A stretch of DNA of 64,000 nt from Chitinophagaceae bacterium DXS (GCA_030345135.1 CP128386.1:4818548-4882547); one strand, 5' to 3'; positions 1 through 9,743 are shown, counted from the stretch's first letter. The notes: generated by a model not told the origin, from the letters alone. Program-made: numbers and translations.

Positions 1-1920
1 AAACGTTAACGCCTCATGGTAAGTGTTCAGCATATAATGCATGGTCATTGTGCCGCCCAGTGATTCTACGGTAAAAGCAATGGTGTGGGACGAGTATGAC
101 CAATCCGGCTGTCCAAGTTTAACGCCGTGCCAGGTAATGCTTGACTTCCCAAGGAGTTGATTTAACGTCATGCTATATTCAGCTTTAGACAGGTCACGCC
201 GCAGGCGAATACCGATAAGCTTTTGCGTAAATCTCCGGACGTCTGCATGTCTGTCTGTAAGCGACCAGTCAAACCAGCTAAGATCAGTATTTTGACAGTA
301 GGCGTTATTGTTGCCGTATTGCGTTCTGCGGACCTCATCACCCATCAGTATCATCGGCGTGCCTATGGAGAGCAATGTGAGTGCTAAAAAGTTTTTTGCC
401 TGCCTGTTGCGAAGTTCTTCTATTGCAGCATCATCCGTAGGGCCTTCTGTTCCGTAGTTAGAGCTGCAATTGTCATTGTTGCCATCCCTGTTGTCTTCCC
501 TGTTGGCCTCATTGTGTTTGTTGTTGTAGGAAACCAGGTCGTTAAGCGTAAAGCCGTCGTGGCAGGTGACAAAATTGATACTTTGTTCAGGCTCTCTATC
601 ACGGTAACTATAAATATCGGGACTGCCTATCAGTCTTGTTACAAACCTGGATAAAGTATCGTCATCTCCCCGCATAAACCTTCGCACGTCATCGCGAAAT
701 CTTCCATTCCATTCTTTCCATCTGTCGCCCGCAAAACTTCCTACCTGGTACAAGCCTGCGGCATCCCAGGCTTCTGCAATCAGCTTTACACCTGCAAGTA
801 CAGGGTCGGAATCAATGTCCCACAAAACAGGCGGTTTTTTAATCGGAGTGCCATCCTCGTCGCGGGATAGTATCGAGGCCAGGTCAAACCTAAAGCCATC
901 AACATGCATTTCTGTTACCCAAAAATGAAGACTGTCCATGATCATCCGTCGCACAATCGAATGGTTGGCATTTAAAGTGTTGCCTGTTCCTGAGAAGTCA
1001 GCATAGTACTCCTTGTTATTTTGCAGAATGTAATAGATCTTGTTATCAATACCCTTATACGCAAATGTGGGTCCGTTATGACCAGCTTCAGTAGTATGAT
1101 TGAATACGACATCCAGTATTACTTCAATGCCTGCTTTGTGCAGCGCCTTAACCATATCGCGGAACTCATCCAGCGCAGCGACCGGATCTTGTGACGAACT
1201 GTATTTCTGGTGCGGCGCAAAAAAAGAAACGGGACAATATCCCCAGTAATTGATGAGGCCTTCCGGGCTGTCTTGTTCGTCAAACTGAAACACGGGCAAT
1301 AATTCTACCGCAGTGATGCCCATTTCTACAAGATAGGGGATCTTCTCAATCAGGCCGGCGTATGTTCCCCTTTTTGCGTCATCAATCATTGAGTTAGGAT
1401 TACGGGTAAAGCCGGCAACATGCATTTCGTAAATTACTGTTTCCGCAAATGGCCTTCTGATAGGTGAATCGTTTTCCCAGTCATATAAAGAGAGGTCGGA
1501 AACCGCACTTTTCATCGGGGGTGTTGTGCCCTTTTTTCCGGGAATGTTTGCTGCATTACGGTCATACCTTTGTGGTACTGCAACAACATTTGAATATGGA
1601 TCAATCAATGTTAAAGACGGATCATACCGGTGACCTTTTGCGGGATCAAACGGTCCATTGATCCGATAGGCATAGAGTTGGCCACTTGTAATGCCCGCCA
1701 CAAATATGTGCCAGTAATTGTCCGTTCTGTTTTCTTTTGGGTGAAGCGTAATTGTCCGGGCAGGTTCGATAGCATCAATATGATCGAACAGAAGTAGTTC
1801 AACAGATGTGCCGTGCTTGCAAAACAGGGAAAAATTTACACCTCCTGTAAATACAGTAGCTCCTGGCGGAAAGCTGGTTCCATGCGCGGGATCATTCAAC
1901 GTTCTTTCCGTTTTCTGCAT
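1..1920 (-). CDS. glgX: Glycogen debranching enzyme (GlgX/isoamylase type), C-terminus cut by window edge
   Basis: A GH13 debranching enzyme that would hydrolyse alpha-1,6 branches of glycogen in the cytoplasm, completing degradation begun by the phosphorylase encoded just upstream. I translated 640 codons by eye; the frame stays open to the window edge. An N-terminal CBM48-like region (GVNFSLF, about residues 27-33) precedes the barrel. Visible GH13 motifs are DVVFNHT, GFRFDLAS with the nucleophile D346, AEAWDAAG with the acid/base E383, and TCHDGFTL with the transition-state Asp D455. The ATG lies 13 bp after the phosphorylase stop, so the two are surely co-transcribed. GlgX and TreX-type isoamylases cannot be separated without the C-terminus. 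Confidence 0.93.
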   Translation of the reverse strand, partial: MQKTERTLNDPAHGTSFPPGATVFTGGVNFSLFCKHGTSVELLLFDHIDAIEPARTITLHPKENRTDNYWHIFVAGITSGQLYAYRINGPFDPAKGHRYDPSLTLIDPYSNVVAVPQRYDRNAANIPGKKGTTPPMKSAVSDLSLYDWENDSPIRRPFAETVIYEMHVAGFTRNPNSMIDDAKRGTYAGLIEKIPYLVEMGITAVELLPVFQFDEQDSPEGLINYWGYCPVSFFAPHQKYSSSQDPVAALDEFRDMVKALHKAGIEVILDVVFNHTTEAGHNGPTFAYKGIDNKIYYILQNNKEYYADFSGTGNTLNANHSIVRRMIMDSLHFWVTEMHVDGFRFDLASILSRDEDGTPIKKPPVLWDIDSDPVLAGVKLIAEAWDAAGLYQVGSFAGDRWKEWNGRFRDDVRRFMRGDDDTLSRFVTRLIGSPDIYSYRDREPEQSINFVTCHDGFTLNDLVSYNNKHNEANREDNRDGNNDNCSSNYGTEGPTDDAAIEELRNRQAKNFLALTLLSIGTPMILMGDEVRRTQYGNNNAYCQNTDLSWFDWSLTDRHADVRRFTQKLIGIRLRRDLSKAEYSMTLNQLLGKSSITWHGVKLGQPDWSYSSHTIAFTVESLGGTMTMHYMLNTYHEALTF

Positions 1921-1933
1921 AGCCAGAAATTTT

Positions 1934-4390
1934 TTATCCGGGTGTAACGTGCCAGATGTTTTCACAATAATCTCTTATGGATCTGTCTGATGAGAACTTG
2001 CCCATTCTTGCCACATTCAGAATGGACATTTTTGTCCATGCCTGCTCGTTGTTATATGCTGCCGAAACTCTTTGCTGGCAGTCAACATATGCCTGGTAAT
2101 CCTGTAATACAAGATACGGATCGTCGCCCAGCAACGAATTGATAAGCGGCTTGAATATATTGGTATCACCTTTTGAAAAGGCGCCGGATTGAATCAGGTC
2201 GATTACTTCTTTAAGGTCGTTGTTATTGTTATACACATCATACGGGTGATAACCATTTTGTTTAATTGCTTTTACTTCGGCCGCGTCTAGTCCAAAAAGA
2301 AAAAAGTTGTCTTCCCCTACGCATTCCATTATTTCTATATTGGCGCCATCATACGTACCTATCGTCAGCGCTCCGTTCATAGAAAATTTCATGTTGCCTG
2401 TGCCCGAAGCTTCTTTTCCCGCTGTAGAGATCTGTTCGGAAAGATCTGCAGCTTTGTAAACATGCGCTCCGTTCTTTACATTGAAATCGGGAAAGAAGAC
2501 CACCCGGATAAATTGATTTACCTCAGGATCGTTATCGATTGTTTCCCCAATTGCGTTAATCAGTTTAATGATGAGCTTGGCGAGATAATATGCGGGAGCA
2601 GCTTTTCCACCAAAAATAAAAGTGCGTGGAGTAATGCCATCAGTGCGTTTTTGTTTGATGCGGTTATACAGGTGGATAATATGCAGTGCATTCAGGTGTT
2701 GCCGCTTGTATTCATGAATCCGTTTGACCTGGATATCGAATAGTGAATCAGGATTTATATTCATGCCAAAGCGCTGTTTCAAAAGATGGGCAAGGTCTGT
2801 CTTGTTCTGTTTTTTTACATCGCGCCACGCTTGTTGAAATGACAGATCGTCTGCAAAAGATTGAAGATTGATAAGATCTGTTTCAAGGTGTGTTATCCAT
2901 CTTTCACCAATGCGATCAGATATCAGTGATGCAAGGCGCGGATTGTAGAGTTTTATCCATCTCCTTGGTGTAACGCCGTTGGTAACATTAAAGAATGCAT
3001 CAGGCTGAAGTTCATAGAAATCATGCAGCACATCCTGCTTTAATAACTCTGTATGCAGTGCAGAGACACCGTTAACAGCATGGCTGCCTATGGTTGCAAG
3101 ATGTGCCATACGAACATATTTACTGCCCTGTTCATCTATAATAGACATGCGCCGGATCCTGTCATCATCTCCGGGATATTTATTTCTAATGTCAGACAAG
3201 AACCGGCTGTTGATCTCATATATAATCTCCAGATGCCTTGGTAAAATATGTGCAAACAGGGGAAGTGACCATTTTTCAAGCGCTTCAGGTAATAAAGTGT
3301 GATTTGTATAGGCGAAAGTTTTTCTTGTACATTCCCAGGCTTTGTCCCAGTCAACCATGTATTCATCAACCAGCAAACGCATGAGCTCGGCAATTGCAAT
3401 GGATGGATGCGTATCATTTAACTGGAACGTGACGGCATCAGGAAGATCATCAAGGCTAAGGCCGCGCAGCTCTAATATACGCAAGGCGTCCTGCAAGGAA
3501 CAGGATACAAAAAAGTATTGTTGAGATAACCTGAGTTTTTTACCTGCTTCCGAAACGTCATTGGGATATAAAACTTTTGATATTGTTTCTGAAAACACTT
3601 TTTCATGTACAGCGCCATAATAATCACCTTTGTCAAAGGCCTGGAAGTCAAAAGACTCAGTTGCTTCAGATTTCCATAAACGCAAAAGGTTAATTGTTTC
3701 ATTCTTATATCCGGGGACAGGTGTATCGTAAGCAACACCCCTGATCTCGTACTCCGGTATCCATTTAACTCTGTAGCCACCTTTCTCATCCGTATAACCC
3801 TGTGTTTTGCCACCCAGTTTCACGCCGTAATTAAGTTCAGGCTTTACAATTTCCCACGGATTGCCATTGCGCAACCATTTGTCTGTAATTTCTACCTGCC
3901 AGCCATCACGGATCATTTGATCAAAGATGCCAAATTCATAACGTATACCATAGCCTATTGCCGGAACTTTCAGGGTAGTCAGGGAATCCAGGTAGCATGC
4001 GGCCAACCTGCCAAGTCCACCATTCCCTAATCCGGGTTCTTCTTCCTGTTGCAGTATCTCATCCAGGTTAATATTGAGCTGCTCCGCAGCTTCTTTGATT
4101 TGCTGTTCAATACCCAGGTTGATTATGGCATTGCCAAGATGTGGCCCCATTAAAAATTCTGCAGATAAATAGCCAACTATCTTCTGATGCTTGTCACGTA
4201 TTCTTTCTAAAGAGCTTACCCAATGCTCCATCATTCTTTCGCGAACGGAATAAGCCACTGCCATGTACCAATCGTGCAAGGTTGCATATTCGGGAGATTT
4301 TCCTACGTCAAAACAGAAGTGACCAAGTATTGATTCTTTCAATTCGGCTACACTATTGCCAGGTCCAATATGCATAACATCAGTACTCAT
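1934..4390 (-). CDS. glgP: Glycogen/starch phosphorylase (GT35)
   Basis: Phosphorolysis of alpha-1,4-glucan to glucose-1-phosphate, PLP-dependent and cytoplasmic. The protein has 818 residues, the usual length for bacterial GlgP. The PLP-lysine signature EASGTGNMKFSMNGALTIGT is complete, with the Schiff-base lysine at K668. Other family blocks are present, including GNGGLGRLAACYLDSL near residue 120 and NVTNGVTPRRW near residue 460. It lies 42 bp after the PPK2 gene and 13 bp before the debranching enzyme on the same strand. This context points to a storage-polymer mobilisation operon. Confidence 0.97.
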   Translation of the reverse strand: MSTDVMHIGPGNSVAELKESILGHFCFDVGKSPEYATLHDWYMAVAYSVRERMMEHWVSSLERIRDKHQKIVGYLSAEFLMGPHLGNAIINLGIEQQIKEAAEQLNINLDEILQQEEEPGLGNGGLGRLAACYLDSLTTLKVPAIGYGIRYEFGIFDQMIRDGWQVEITDKWLRNGNPWEIVKPELNYGVKLGGKTQGYTDEKGGYRVKWIPEYEIRGVAYDTPVPGYKNETINLLRLWKSEATESFDFQAFDKGDYYGAVHEKVFSETISKVLYPNDVSEAGKKLRLSQQYFFVSCSLQDALRILELRGLSLDDLPDAVTFQLNDTHPSIAIAELMRLLVDEYMVDWDKAWECTRKTFAYTNHTLLPEALEKWSLPLFAHILPRHLEIIYEINSRFLSDIRNKYPGDDDRIRRMSIIDEQGSKYVRMAHLATIGSHAVNGVSALHTELLKQDVLHDFYELQPDAFFNVTNGVTPRRWIKLYNPRLASLISDRIGERWITHLETDLINLQSFADDLSFQQAWRDVKKQNKTDLAHLLKQRFGMNINPDSLFDIQVKRIHEYKRQHLNALHIIHLYNRIKQKRTDGITPRTFIFGGKAAPAYYLAKLIIKLINAIGETIDNDPEVNQFIRVVFFPDFNVKNGAHVYKAADLSEQISTAGKEASGTGNMKFSMNGALTIGTYDGANIEIMECVGEDNFFLFGLDAAEVKAIKQNGYHPYDVYNNNNDLKEVIDLIQSGAFSKGDTNIFKPLINSLLGDDPYLVLQDYQAYVDCQQRVSAAYNNEQAWTKMSILNVARMGKFSSDRSIRDYCENIWHVTPG

Positions 4391-4432
4391 GCTAATTGCT
4401 AAGATTTAATGGTAAAGACTTTATTGATGTTG

Positions 4433-5383
4433 TTATTTTTCTGCAAGCAATTCCTGTTTGATTGTTCCTAATTCAGCTAATTTTTCCTTCGCCACCTTGG
4501 GATATTCAAGTCCGATAGAGTCAAGCGTTTCAATAACAGCTGAAGCTACAGCTACTCTGCTAAAGGCCTTGTTATCTGCAGGTATAACATACCACGGAGA
4601 ATCTTTGGTAGCCGTGTTTTTAATCATGTCTTCGTAAGCATTCATGTATTCTTTCCAGTACCTTCTTTCTTTGGCATCAGAAGCAGAGAACTTCCAGTTC
4701 TTATCAGGATTGTCGATCCGCTCAAGAAATCTTTTCTTTTGTTCTTTGGCCGATACATTTAAAAAGAATTTGCAAACCAGCGTGCCATTTCTTGTGAGAT
4801 ATTTTTCAATGTTCCTGATGTCCTCAAATCTTTCTTTCCAAATGTTTTTTGTTACAAGTTTCTGCGGTATTTTTTGACTCTGGAGCAGCTGTTCGTGGAC
4901 GCGCACAACCAACACTTCTTCATAATAAGAGCGATTGAAGATGCCAATGCGGCCGCGTTCCGGCAGGTTCCTCATACATCTCCACATATAGTCATGATCA
5001 AGATCTTCGGACGTTGGTGCTTTAAAGGAACTGACCTGGCAACCCTGCGGATTGATGCCTGACATTACATGCTTAATAGCTCCGTCCTTTCCAGCGGCAT
5101 CCATGGCCTGGAATATCAGCAATACGGACCACCGGTCTTGTGCATACAGAATATCCTGCATAGTTGCAAGTGCATTTACGCCGAGTTGCAAAACCTGTTT
5201 GACCAGCGGTTTGTCTTCAGGGCCAAGTCCTCCGTCATCATCCGGATCATAATCTTTCAGGCGAAAGTTTTTCCCATCGGATACACAAAAATTCTTTGAG
5301 AACTTTTTTGCACGCTGGATGAGTTCTTTCTTACTAAGTTTAGTTACGTCAATTTTGTCAAGCTCTTTTTCTTTTGATTTCAT
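4433..5383 (-). CDS. Polyphosphate kinase 2 family protein (class III-like)
   Basis: PPK2 enzymes transfer phosphate between inorganic polyphosphate and nucleotides. The 316-residue protein has one PPK2 domain with Walker A AMDAAGKDG (residues 93-101) and a Walker B/lid block GRIGIFNRSYYEEV (from residue 144). The FNRSYYEEVLVVRVH form resembles class III members, which can phosphorylate AMP and ADP; the class call is inference from this block only. It sits between the LOG-family gene (71 bp upstream) and glgP (42 bp downstream) on one strand, linking polyphosphate and glycogen use. Confidence 0.92.
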   Translation of the reverse strand: MKSKEKELDKIDVTKLSKKELIQRAKKFSKNFCVSDGKNFRLKDYDPDDDGGLGPEDKPLVKQVLQLGVNALATMQDILYAQDRWSVLLIFQAMDAAGKDGAIKHVMSGINPQGCQVSSFKAPTSEDLDHDYMWRCMRNLPERGRIGIFNRSYYEEVLVVRVHEQLLQSQKIPQKLVTKNIWKERFEDIRNIEKYLTRNGTLVCKFFLNVSAKEQKKRFLERIDNPDKNWKFSASDAKERRYWKEYMNAYEDMIKNTATKDSPWYVIPADNKAFSRVAVASAVIETLDSIGLEYPKVAKEKLAELGTIKQELLAEK

Positions 5384-5454
5384 AGCGTCTTGTTTATGCG
5401 CATTGCTCCTGATAAGAGCGATAAATAGTTAATGAGTACTTCAATCCGTTCAAG

Positions 5455-6156
5455 CTAATAGATATCCTGTTCCTCGCCAACTCTTGCATGTGTATTCGGC
5501 GACTTATTAGCAATATGCTCAATGGCTTCCTGCACACTATCTGTAACCAGCGCCAGTTTAAGATCTTCCTGTGAAATAGTTTCAGCTTCAACCATGGTTT
5601 CCCGCAAAAACTGGCCAAGGTGTTTCCAGTAGGCTGAACCCATGCAAACAATGGGCCGTGGTGGCAATTTGCCTGTTTGCGTTAGTGTAAACACTTCGAA
5701 TATTTCATCCATCGTACCGAATCCTCCCGGCAACAAAACATATGCAACTGAATTTTTTCGAAGGATCACTTTACGTGTAAAGAAAAACTCAAATTCAACT
5801 TTAATATCCACAAACGGATTCAGTTTTTGTTCAAAGGGAAGCTTAATGTTGCATCCAAGTGAAACGCCTCCTCCTTCCTTTGCACCTCTGTTTGCAGCTT
5901 CCATTACGCCTGGCCCACCTCCGGTCATAACACTATAGCCATTTTCTGCCAAAGCTTTCGCCACACTTCGGGCCAGTTCATAGTACGCATGGCCTTCTTT
6001 GAAGCGGGCAGATCCATAAACTGTAACGCAGTTACGTATATTGGCGAAAGTGCTTATTCCTTGCCACAGGTCAGACATGGCTTTATGCGAATCACGGATT
6101 TCATCTGCAAGTGCTCTTCCTTCGTTAAAGAAATTTTTATCATTGCTTTGTGTCAT
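5455..6156 (-). CDS. LOG family protein (cytokinin riboside 5'-monophosphate phosphoribohydrolase-like)
   Basis: LOG-family enzymes cleave nucleoside 5'-monophosphates to a base and ribose 5-phosphate; in bacteria the physiological substrate is often AMP or unknown. The 233-residue protein carries both family motifs: GGGPGVMEAANRGA (residues 79-92) and PGGFGTMDE (143-151), in a Rossmann-like fold. The N-terminal ~40 residues are a helical extension seen in the longer bacterial members. It is the first gene of a four-gene minus-strand run with PPK2, glgP and glgX. Substrate is not deducible from sequence. Confidence 0.9.
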   Translation of the reverse strand: MTQSNDKNFFNEGRALADEIRDSHKAMSDLWQGISTFANIRNCVTVYGSARFKEGHAYYELARSVAKALAENGYSVMTGGGPGVMEAANRGAKEGGGVSLGCNIKLPFEQKLNPFVDIKVEFEFFFTRKVILRKNSVAYVLLPGGFGTMDEIFEVFTLTQTGKLPPRPIVCMGSAYWKHLGQFLRETMVEAETISQEDLKLALVTDSVQEAIEHIANKSPNTHARVGEEQDIY

Positions 6157-6873
6157 GCTACAGTTTTGAAAATCTTGAACGGATATGTGAGGAAATTGGT
6201 TGCTGTGTTTTTTTATTTAAAACCAAGAAAATTAAATCTTCGTTTTCCGAGTTAATCCCTGTTCATGTCCTGGTGATGAACTGCGCAGATACAGGGAATT
6301 CGATGGCTGGAAAAGAATTTGCCTCCGTGGGCCTTTGTGCATGGTTGATCTTTTTACCATTGAACGGGCTTTTGAATTTTTATCAAAAAGGAGCAGAGAT
6401 ATTAATGCAAATAACTGTCTGCATACGGCATTAGCATAAACAACAACAACAGGCCTTTTAAACCAAATACTCACACATGCTATTAAAGTTAGCGCTTCAT
6501 TTTTTTATGCTGATAAATGCGTTGGATTAACCGTAACATTTGTTACTGTTTTACCGTTAAATGCAAATAACCATTGCGTAATGTAACCTAATGAGTGCCT
6601 TATTTAATAATTTCAAATCCAATGTCGTTTAGCTAAGCCTGCATCTCCAGCTTTGGGGAGGTCTTCTAAATATAGATTTGTTAGTGATTTTTTATTGCTG
6701 TTGATAATGTGACCTCTTATCTAAACGATGTTAAATTTCAAATCTAAAATTTCAAATTCCAAATCTGCATCTGATAAATGTTTCATATTGAAAATCACAT
6801 CAGTTGAACAAATTTGGAGAGATGTATGTTAAACAAAAAAGCAACCTGTTTCGTCATTACGAAATGAAAAAAT
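6157..6873. other. Intergenic region upstream of two divergent genes
   Basis: No convincing gene; the short open frames here lack family resemblance. The part near 6527-6565 contains TTAACCGTAAC and TTTTACCGTTAAATG, related to a motif upstream of other genes in this window. Around 6733-6775 there is a low-complexity run built from variants of ATTTCAAAT. It must hold the promoters of the LOG-family operon (minus) and the outer-membrane protein gene (plus), but I could not place a -33/-7 pair with confidence. Confidence 0.5.
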
Positions 6874-7998
6874 ATGACAAGGAACATCTTCCTGGCAACC
6901 TGCCTGATTCTACTTGTGTCTTTGCAAACTTTTGGTCAATACACTGCAGATAAAGTGATAGGCCAGAAGAATGTTGATGTTATAGATAGCCTTAAAACTG
7001 CCGACTACCCATATTTGCTTCCTATCTGGGGCAAAAAGGTTGCACAGAAAGGTTTTAAACTGCCCAAGTCCGCGGGGTTAAGTATTCAGTACCTTACACA
7101 GAAGTCAGACATCACGATCAATAATCTGAAAGTAGGAGTAAACAATGGGCCCCTGCATGATCTTGATCAGATTGTAAGGTTTGATGGCGCGCGTACAACC
7201 TCAAACGGAGTAAACATAAGACCTGATTTTTGGATATTTCCATTTCTGAATGTTTATGCAATTTTCGCTAAATCAAGAACATCAACTGCTGTTGATTGTG
7301 GTGTATGGTTGCCCGATGATAGTTCATGGAAACGTGTAGCTTCATTCAGTTCCAAAGCAAATTTTGACGCAACTACATTCGGGTTTGGATTGACACCAAC
7401 GGTTGGTGTAGGTGGTTTTTTTATCATACTGGATATGAACTGTACATGGTCGGATATAAGTGCGCTTGATAAACCCGCTTTTGCATTTGTGTTTGGTCCG
7501 AGAATTGGTAAGAACATAACATTCAAAAACCATCCTGAAAAAAGTGTAACTGTATGGGCCGGTGGTTTCAGGCTAAAAATAAATACAGGTACTACAGGCT
7601 CGTTAAACGCATCAGATCTGCTGCCTGTAAACGAATGGCAAAGCAAAATCGATACAGGGTATATGAAGGTTTCTCAAAATCAGCAGAAGGTTGATAACTG
7701 GTGGGCCGGTCTCACAACTGTTGAGCAAAAGAACCCGGTTAATGTTGCCAGGCATGAAGCAGCTAATGCTGCCCTGGCGAAAGCGGGAAATGTATTGGAT
7801 CAGGCTTCACAAATAGTTAGCGGTGCAGGTAATGCAACCATTCAGTATTCACTTGATAAAAAGCCACAGGATCCATGGAACTTTATTATTGGTTCTCAGT
7901 TCCAGATCAATAGAAGCTGGATGATACGTGCGGAATATGGCTTTTTAGGAAGTCGCTCGCAGTTTATTGGAGGTTTGCAGTATAGGTTTAATCTTTAA
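6874..7998 (+). CDS. Predicted outer-membrane beta-barrel protein, unknown function
   Basis: A 374-residue exported protein that I do not recognise. The N-terminus is a signal peptide (MTRNIFLATCLILLVSLQTF, cleavage near GQ). Later sequence has alternating hydrophobic and polar strands with many Gly and aromatic residues, and ends GGLQYRFNL, a terminal beta-strand with a penultimate aromatic/hydrophobic pattern typical of outer-membrane barrels. Residues about 235-305 are more helical (QKVDNWWAGL, ARHEAANAALAKAGN) and may form a plug or periplasmic insert. The ATG at 6864 in another frame gives only a short peptide. The stop codon touches an 8-bp tandem repeat array. Confidence 0.72.
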   Translation: MTRNIFLATCLILLVSLQTFGQYTADKVIGQKNVDVIDSLKTADYPYLLPIWGKKVAQKGFKLPKSAGLSIQYLTQKSDITINNLKVGVNNGPLHDLDQIVRFDGARTTSNGVNIRPDFWIFPFLNVYAIFAKSRTSTAVDCGVWLPDDSSWKRVASFSSKANFDATTFGFGLTPTVGVGGFFIILDMNCTWSDISALDKPAFAFVFGPRIGKNITFKNHPEKSVTVWAGGFRLKINTGTTGSLNASDLLPVNEWQSKIDTGYMKVSQNQQKVDNWWAGLTTVEQKNPVNVARHEAANAALAKAGNVLDQASQIVSGAGNATIQYSLDKKPQDPWNFIIGSQFQINRSWMIRAEYGFLGSRSQFIGGLQYRFNL

Positions 7999-8115
7999 GA
8001 CCGTAAGACAGTAAGACGTGTAAGATAGTAAGATAGTAAGACCGTAAGACCGTAAGACCGTAAGACCGTAAGACCGTAAGACCGTAAACCTTGTAAGATA
8101 AGAAGAATGTAAGAG
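7998..8115 (+). repeat. 8-bp tandem repeat array (GACCGTAA unit)
   Basis: The array starts at the stop codon of the preceding gene. It has imperfect units (GACAGTAA, GATAGTAA) and then six perfect ACCGTAAG copies at 8041-8088. At 8138-8163 a run of CCTTACAC/CTTATACC units of opposite sense follows, which could pair with the GTAAG units in RNA. The same repeat occurs at 18702 and, inverted, at 19436. Confidence 0.95.
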
Positions 8116-8249
8116 GATAGGATGCGCCTTCCTCAAGCCTTACACCTTATACCTTACACCTTGACCTTCAATCCTAATAAACGAACTTGTTTAAAATGTC
8201 TCCAATATTTATTAAATTGTATAAGCTTCACCATATAAATTACCCTGTC

Positions 8250-9383
8250 ATGAAAAAGTTGCTTTTGCCCTGTTTGATTGTGGCGCTGGGTTTGATTAGT
8301 CTGCCGGCTTTTTCTCAAGATAAAAAAGATTCCAAGGAAGTTAAAGATACGCTGCCCATGCTGGGGCTGGCTGGAGATAATCTTGATCTGTACGCCGTTT
8401 TGGATTTGTTTCAAAAGTCAAAGACAATTGAGGCTTTTGAAAAATCCCTGAACGATCCAAAAGAAAAAATCAATAACCTGGATTTGAACCTGGATAATAA
8501 AGTCGACTTTATTAAAGTGGTTACCAAAAAAGATGAAGATTCGTATAGATTTATACTTCAGGATGATATTAGTAAAACGGAAACGCAGGATGTCGCCGTC
8601 ATCTTATTGGACAGAAACAAGGATAAAAAAATTTCTTTGCAGATCGTCGGCGATGAAGAGCTGTATGGCAAAGACTATGTTATAGAGCCAAAAGGAAACT
8701 CACCGGTTACGCCCAATCCTGCTTATAAAGGCGAGGATCCTGTTACAGTAGCAGTTCCGGCAACAACCACTACGGTCGTTGTTCAACAGGCACCCATTGT
8801 GCAATATGTATATTCCCCGGCCTATGTGCCTTATGCTCCTCCGTATTATTACGGATATTATCCACCCTGGTTTGGCTTTGCAACGGTTATGGCCGTTGGC
8901 ATCTATCGCAGTAACCACTACTATCATGGCGGCTATTACGGGGGGCACTATCATGGAGGGAATAATACAGTTATTATTAACAACAGGAACAGCATTAATC
9001 ACTATAATAGCACCAGGAATAGATCAGCTACCGTATCGGATAACCGGGCCAGGGGAAGCTATGGTAATGGATCAATAGACGGTAATAGGGGAGGTGGCAG
9101 GCCTTCGGCGTCAACGCGCCCATCTAACACGCCATCAAACAGGCCTTCAGCATCTACACGTCCTTCTAACACACCATCCAACAGGCCATCTGCGTCAACG
9201 CGTCCTGCTACTTCAGACAGAGCAGGAGGCGGATCTTCTTTTTCCAATCGCCAGACGCCATCAGCATCAACCCGCCAGTCATCTAATTTTTCTTCGTCCA
9301 GATCGGGTTCGGGCTTTTCAGGCGGAGGACGTTCTATGGGTGGAGGTGCCAGAGGTGGAGGCGGTGGAGGAAGAAGAAGGTAA
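8250..9383 (+). CDS. Secreted protein with Gly/Ser/Arg-rich repetitive tail, unknown function
   Basis: A 377-residue exported protein. I prefer the ATG giving MKKLLLPCLIVALGLISLP, a clean signal peptide ending AFSQ, over the longer frame beginning 63 bp upstream. Residues about 20-150 form a globular acidic domain of unknown family (LDLNLDNKVDFIKVV, ILLDRNKDKKISLQIVGD; the latter is EF-hand-like in spacing but not a convincing calcium loop). A segment rich in Tyr/Pro/Gly/His follows (YVPYAPPYYYGYYPPW), then a repeat RPSASTRPSNTPSN and a terminal Gly/Arg tract. The tail resembles low-complexity surface proteins of Bacteroidota. It is bounded downstream by a palindromic repeat element. Confidence 0.75.
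   Translation: MKKLLLPCLIVALGLISLPAFSQDKKDSKEVKDTLPMLGLAGDNLDLYAVLDLFQKSKTIEAFEKSLNDPKEKINNLDLNLDNKVDFIKVVTKKDEDSYRFILQDDISKTETQDVAVILLDRNKDKKISLQIVGDEELYGKDYVIEPKGNSPVTPNPAYKGEDPVTVAVPATTTTVVVQQAPIVQYVYSPAYVPYAPPYYYGYYPPWFGFATVMAVGIYRSNHYYHGGYYGGHYHGGNNTVIINNRNSINHYNSTRNRSATVSDNRARGSYGNGSIDGNRGGGRPSASTRPSNTPSNRPSASTRPSNTPSNRPSASTRPATSDRAGGGSSFSNRQTPSASTRQSSNFSSSRSGSGFSGGGRSMGGGARGGGGGGRRR
9099..9206 (+). repeat. 42-bp in-frame tandem repeat in the secreted protein gene
   Basis: Two and a half copies of a 42-bp unit encode RPSASTRPSNTPSN. Copies differ mostly at third codon positions (for example tcggcg versus tcagca), so the peptide is conserved while the DNA has drifted. Confidence 0.9.
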
Positions 9384-9507
9384 TTAAATTGACAATGGAT
9401 AGTTCCTGCCCGACTGAAGTCTTTCAGGCGGGGATAATTGAAAATGATTGTTCTCGATTAACTTGATGGACTTAAGCACATTCTTCGCTCTTTCTCTGCG
9501 TGGTAGT

Positions 9508-9632
9508 TTAACCACAGAGTGAAAGGAGTTTTATTCACAGAGTTTCACAGAAAAAAAACAAAGCTTTTTTTGGGGTAATAAAACCGTGCAACTCCGTGAA
9601 TAAACTCTGTGTCTATCTGTGGTAAAAACCAA
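9508..9632. repeat. Long imperfect palindromic intergenic element
   Basis: The left arm (ACCACAGAG, TTATTCACAGAG) and right arm (GTGAATAAACTCTGTG, CTGTGGT) are complementary over roughly 40 nt and flank an A/T-rich centre. The right part contains GCAACTCCGTG, also found in the 44-nt repeat at 35061 and 49126, so this is a divergent member of that family. Confidence 0.75.
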
Positions 9633-9690
9633 ATGCCGTAAGGCATTAAAGCCATCTTTCTATTAATGCGAATGAATGTGTTGGTAAACA

Positions 9691-9724
9691 AAAAAGGTCT
9701 TCCGGAACAACCGGAAAACCTTTG
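9691..9724 (-). terminator. Rho-independent terminator of the SnoaL-like lipoprotein gene
   Basis: On the minus strand a stem AAAGGTTTTCCGG / CCGGAAGACCTTT with a short TTGTT loop is followed by a run of six T. It lies about 20 bp after the stop codon. Confidence 0.85.
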
Positions 9725-9743
9725 AAAAATATCTTAAGATTTT

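Larger units (their letters stand above)
9384..9743. other. Intergenic region between convergent genes
   Basis: It contains the palindromic element and the terminator listed separately. No gene is seen. Confidence 0.6.

Noticed and set aside
7998-8115. CRISPR-like array
   Set aside because: The 8-bp units are directly adjacent without spacers, and no cas genes are in the window.
7945-8136. Minus-strand frame of SYGLTVLR-type repeats over the 8-bp array
   Set aside because: A 24-bp multiple of the 8-bp unit gives a repeating peptide automatically. No start context or family resemblance.
8619-8660. EF-hand calcium site in the secreted Gly-rich-tail protein (DRNKDKKISLQIVGDE)
   Set aside because: The loop spacing is similar but the flanking helices and the twelfth-position Glu do not fit well.
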